A DNA stretch of 32,895 nucleotides from Bacteroidaceae bacterium (lineage in GTDB: Bacteria > Bacteroidota > Bacteroidia > Bacteroidales > Bacteroidaceae): contig JAFUGG010000031.1 of assembly GCA_017469525.1 (NCBI GenBank), positions 1-32,895 on the forward strand, given 5' to 3'. This document shows, in pieces, positions 32,042 through 32,895 of the stretch (position 1 is its first letter; each line of letters starts with the position of its first letter). Below the pieces are notes generated by a model. The model worked only from the letters and a program-made list of their open reading frames with translations, had not been told where the DNA came from and did not search any database. The translations under genes were made by a program, and so were the position numbers.

Positions 32042-32360
32042 ACAACCCTTGCTTTAACTTCATGCGGATAGGAGAAGGAAATTCTCTTATTCACTCAGCC
32101 AAAAAACTTCCTTTTATGTTCTCCCTAAAAAGCTATCTCGTGCCTCTTTTCTTTAATTATATTTGTCTTTTTGCCAAAATTCCTGCCAAAAACATACCCC
32201 GCGACATAGAAATTCGGTACAAATACATCAAATTTCGGTACAAAATGCCCCTTTTCACGAAATGATACACATTTTGCATTTAATGATAACTGCTTTTCGG
32301 GGGAAATACATACTTTTACACACGAAAATGCAAAAACTGCTATGCTGACACGTAGATTCT
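32042..32360. other. A/T-rich intergenic stretch, no gene recognised
   Basis: Short open frames here have biased, low-complexity products and no family resemblance. Around 32310-32320 TACTTTTA is a weak relative of the -7 box and could start transcription toward the folded region at 32368. Confidence 0.45.
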
Positions 32361-32367
32361 TGTCTTC

Positions 32368-32543
32368 CGACGTATGTGCTGCTGCCTTTCACCAGGGCAG
32401 CAAACGCACGTCGTGCGTCGAAACAATAACTACCCCCCCCAGATAACGTATCCTATTCTAACGGCTCACGAGGCTACGCGCCGAGTTACGCCGGGTGTGC
32501 TGTGCTTCCCAGAAGGGAGGTGCGGCAGGATTTGTCGCATACC
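32368..32543 (+). other. Folded leader or small RNA candidate upstream of the right-edge gene
   Basis: CGACGT (32368-32373) can pair with ACGTCG (32408-32413), enclosing GCTGCC-TTTCACCA-GGGCAGC. Further on, TGCTGTG plus CTTCCC (32498-32510), loop AGAA, GGGAGG plus TGCGGCA (32515-32527) form a 13-bp stem with some wobble pairs. A run of eight C's lies between (32433-32440). The GC content is well above the A/T-rich sequence to the left. No known RNA family was recognised. Confidence 0.4.
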
Positions 32544-32548
32544 TAAGG

Positions 32549-32577
32549 GAAAGTTGAAAGTGGAAAGTTGAAAGTTA
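32549..32577. repeat. AAGTTGAA junction repeat
   Basis: GAAAGTTGAAAG, TGGAAAGTTGAAAG and TT form near-tandem copies of AAAGTTG ending two bases before the next start codon. This is another short junction repeat like those at 15390, 19061 and 22751. Confidence 0.7.
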
Positions 32578-32578
32578 T

Positions 32579-32895
32579 ATGAGGTCCTTGCACATTATAT
32601 CTTGCATCTGGCTGCTGCTCTGGCTGTCGTGCCCATTGTATGCCGTGGCGGACGAGGGCGGGCAAGTGGAACGCTATGCCCAAAAATACCTGAAGCAGGG
32701 TGATGCTGCCAGCCGCCTCAGGCTTGCCAACGATTTCTTCGCCTATCTCCTTGGGATTGACTACATCGACGAGCCTATCCGCTTCCCCGACGGCTCGCAC
32801 ATCGATTCGGTGGATGTCAACGTCTATTATTATATTGCCGAGTGGCACTACGGGCAGGGTGACTACCAGAAGGCCGTCGGCTATCTGGAGAATGC
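32579..32895 (+). CDS. N-terminal part of a TPR sensor/regulator, paralogue of the gene at 7068 (partial)
   Basis: The first 105 residues of a gene running off the right edge. It begins with a signal peptide (MRSLHIISCIWLLLWLSC then PLYAVA). The following sequence aligns by eye with the regulator at 7068: LANDFFAYLLGIDYIDEPIRF against ANAFFGELLKAEFIDEMEDF, and YYYIAEWHYGQGDYQKAVGYLENA against WYWAAEWMYDQQQYELAESYALKA. It is therefore probably another periplasmic-TPR regulator or histidine kinase; the output domain is outside the window. Confidence 0.8.
   Translation, partial: MRSLHIISCIWLLLWLSCPLYAVADEGGQVERYAQKYLKQGDAASRLRLANDFFAYLLGIDYIDEPIRFPDGSHIDSVDVNVYYYIAEWHYGQGDYQKAVGYLEN

Noticed and set aside
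32368..32543. SRP RNA, tmRNA or RNase P RNA in the folded region.
   Set aside because: The SRP GGAA-loop region, tmRNA ends and RNase P conserved boxes could not be found.
32014..32571. Three small plus-strand open frames in the terminal gap.
   Set aside because: They start in the 66-bp repeat or cross folded/poly-C sequence, have low-complexity products, and lack promoter or family support.
1..32895. Insertion sequence, prophage, toxin-antitoxin or defence island.
   Set aside because: No transposase, integrase, phage structural, restriction, toxin or cas-type protein was seen in any frame; the AAA+ gene has no defence-type partners nearby.

Overview
The window comes from a Bacteroidales chromosome, most likely Prevotellaceae. 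The left edge carries the 5' end of a 16S rRNA gene on the minus strand with a Bacteroidales-type V1 region. Promoters have the Bacteroidetes sigma-ABfr form (TTG or TTTG, 19-20 bases, then TANNTTTG), Shine-Dalgarno sites are weak or absent, and the proteins (GH43, DUF4468, FFNLAGQRV-type C-terminus, GDNFR-like leucine-rich repeats, membrane-spanning TPR/AraC regulators) are typical of gut or oral Bacteroidales. No phage, integrase, transposase, tRNA or CRISPR array was seen.

Layout. 1-748: 16S start, its leader and promoter, and a structured stretch. 749-2483: a lipoprotein and an MscS channel. 2539-5606: a sugar mutarotase, a nucleotidyltransferase/GHMP-kinase fusion and a PreA-type dihydropyrimidine dehydrogenase. 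5767-6744: a D-2-hydroxyacid dehydrogenase. 7068-13135: a membrane-anchored TPR-AraC regulator next to a 1421-residue secreted surface protein. 13299-13490 (minus): a tiny cysteine-rich lipoprotein. 14071-21203: mtaB, a family 2 glycosyltransferase, then a TolC / MacA-like adaptor / ABC ATPase / ABC permease efflux set. 21280-24523: two exported proteins, a GH43 enzyme and endonuclease III. 24550-26975: a probable structured RNA with its own promoter and terminator, then a CbxX-type AAA+ ATPase. 27207-31658: pgk, a substrate-binding lipoprotein and a coupled TPR protein. 31659-32578: a long gap with repeats and folded segments. 32579-end: the start of a paralogue of the 7068 regulator.

The most unusual content is the repeat landscape. 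(i) Four copies of an exactly 66-bp element, each made of three 22-bp palindromes built on TACATGTA cores with TGCAATTGCA junctions. (ii) Two other sequence-unrelated arrays (PstI-like CTGCAG cores at 23770-23844; AGTACT/CACGTG cores at 27029-27098) that also use a 22-bp period and roughly three units. (iii) A G/C-rich CCCTCCC-AAA-GGGAGGG palindrome that sits between genes and has also entered at least four reading frames without breaking them (dehydrogenase, MtaB, and two signal peptides). (iv) Several simpler inverted or tandem repeats (GGTTAGAG, AATTCGTG, AATTATG, AAGTTGAA, TTGCCCC, GACCTTAAG) at gene junctions or protein linkers. Together they look like small non-autonomous or selected sequence modules that shape gene ends, operon punctuation and some protein sequence.

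All family assignments are from reading motifs by eye; no database search was run.
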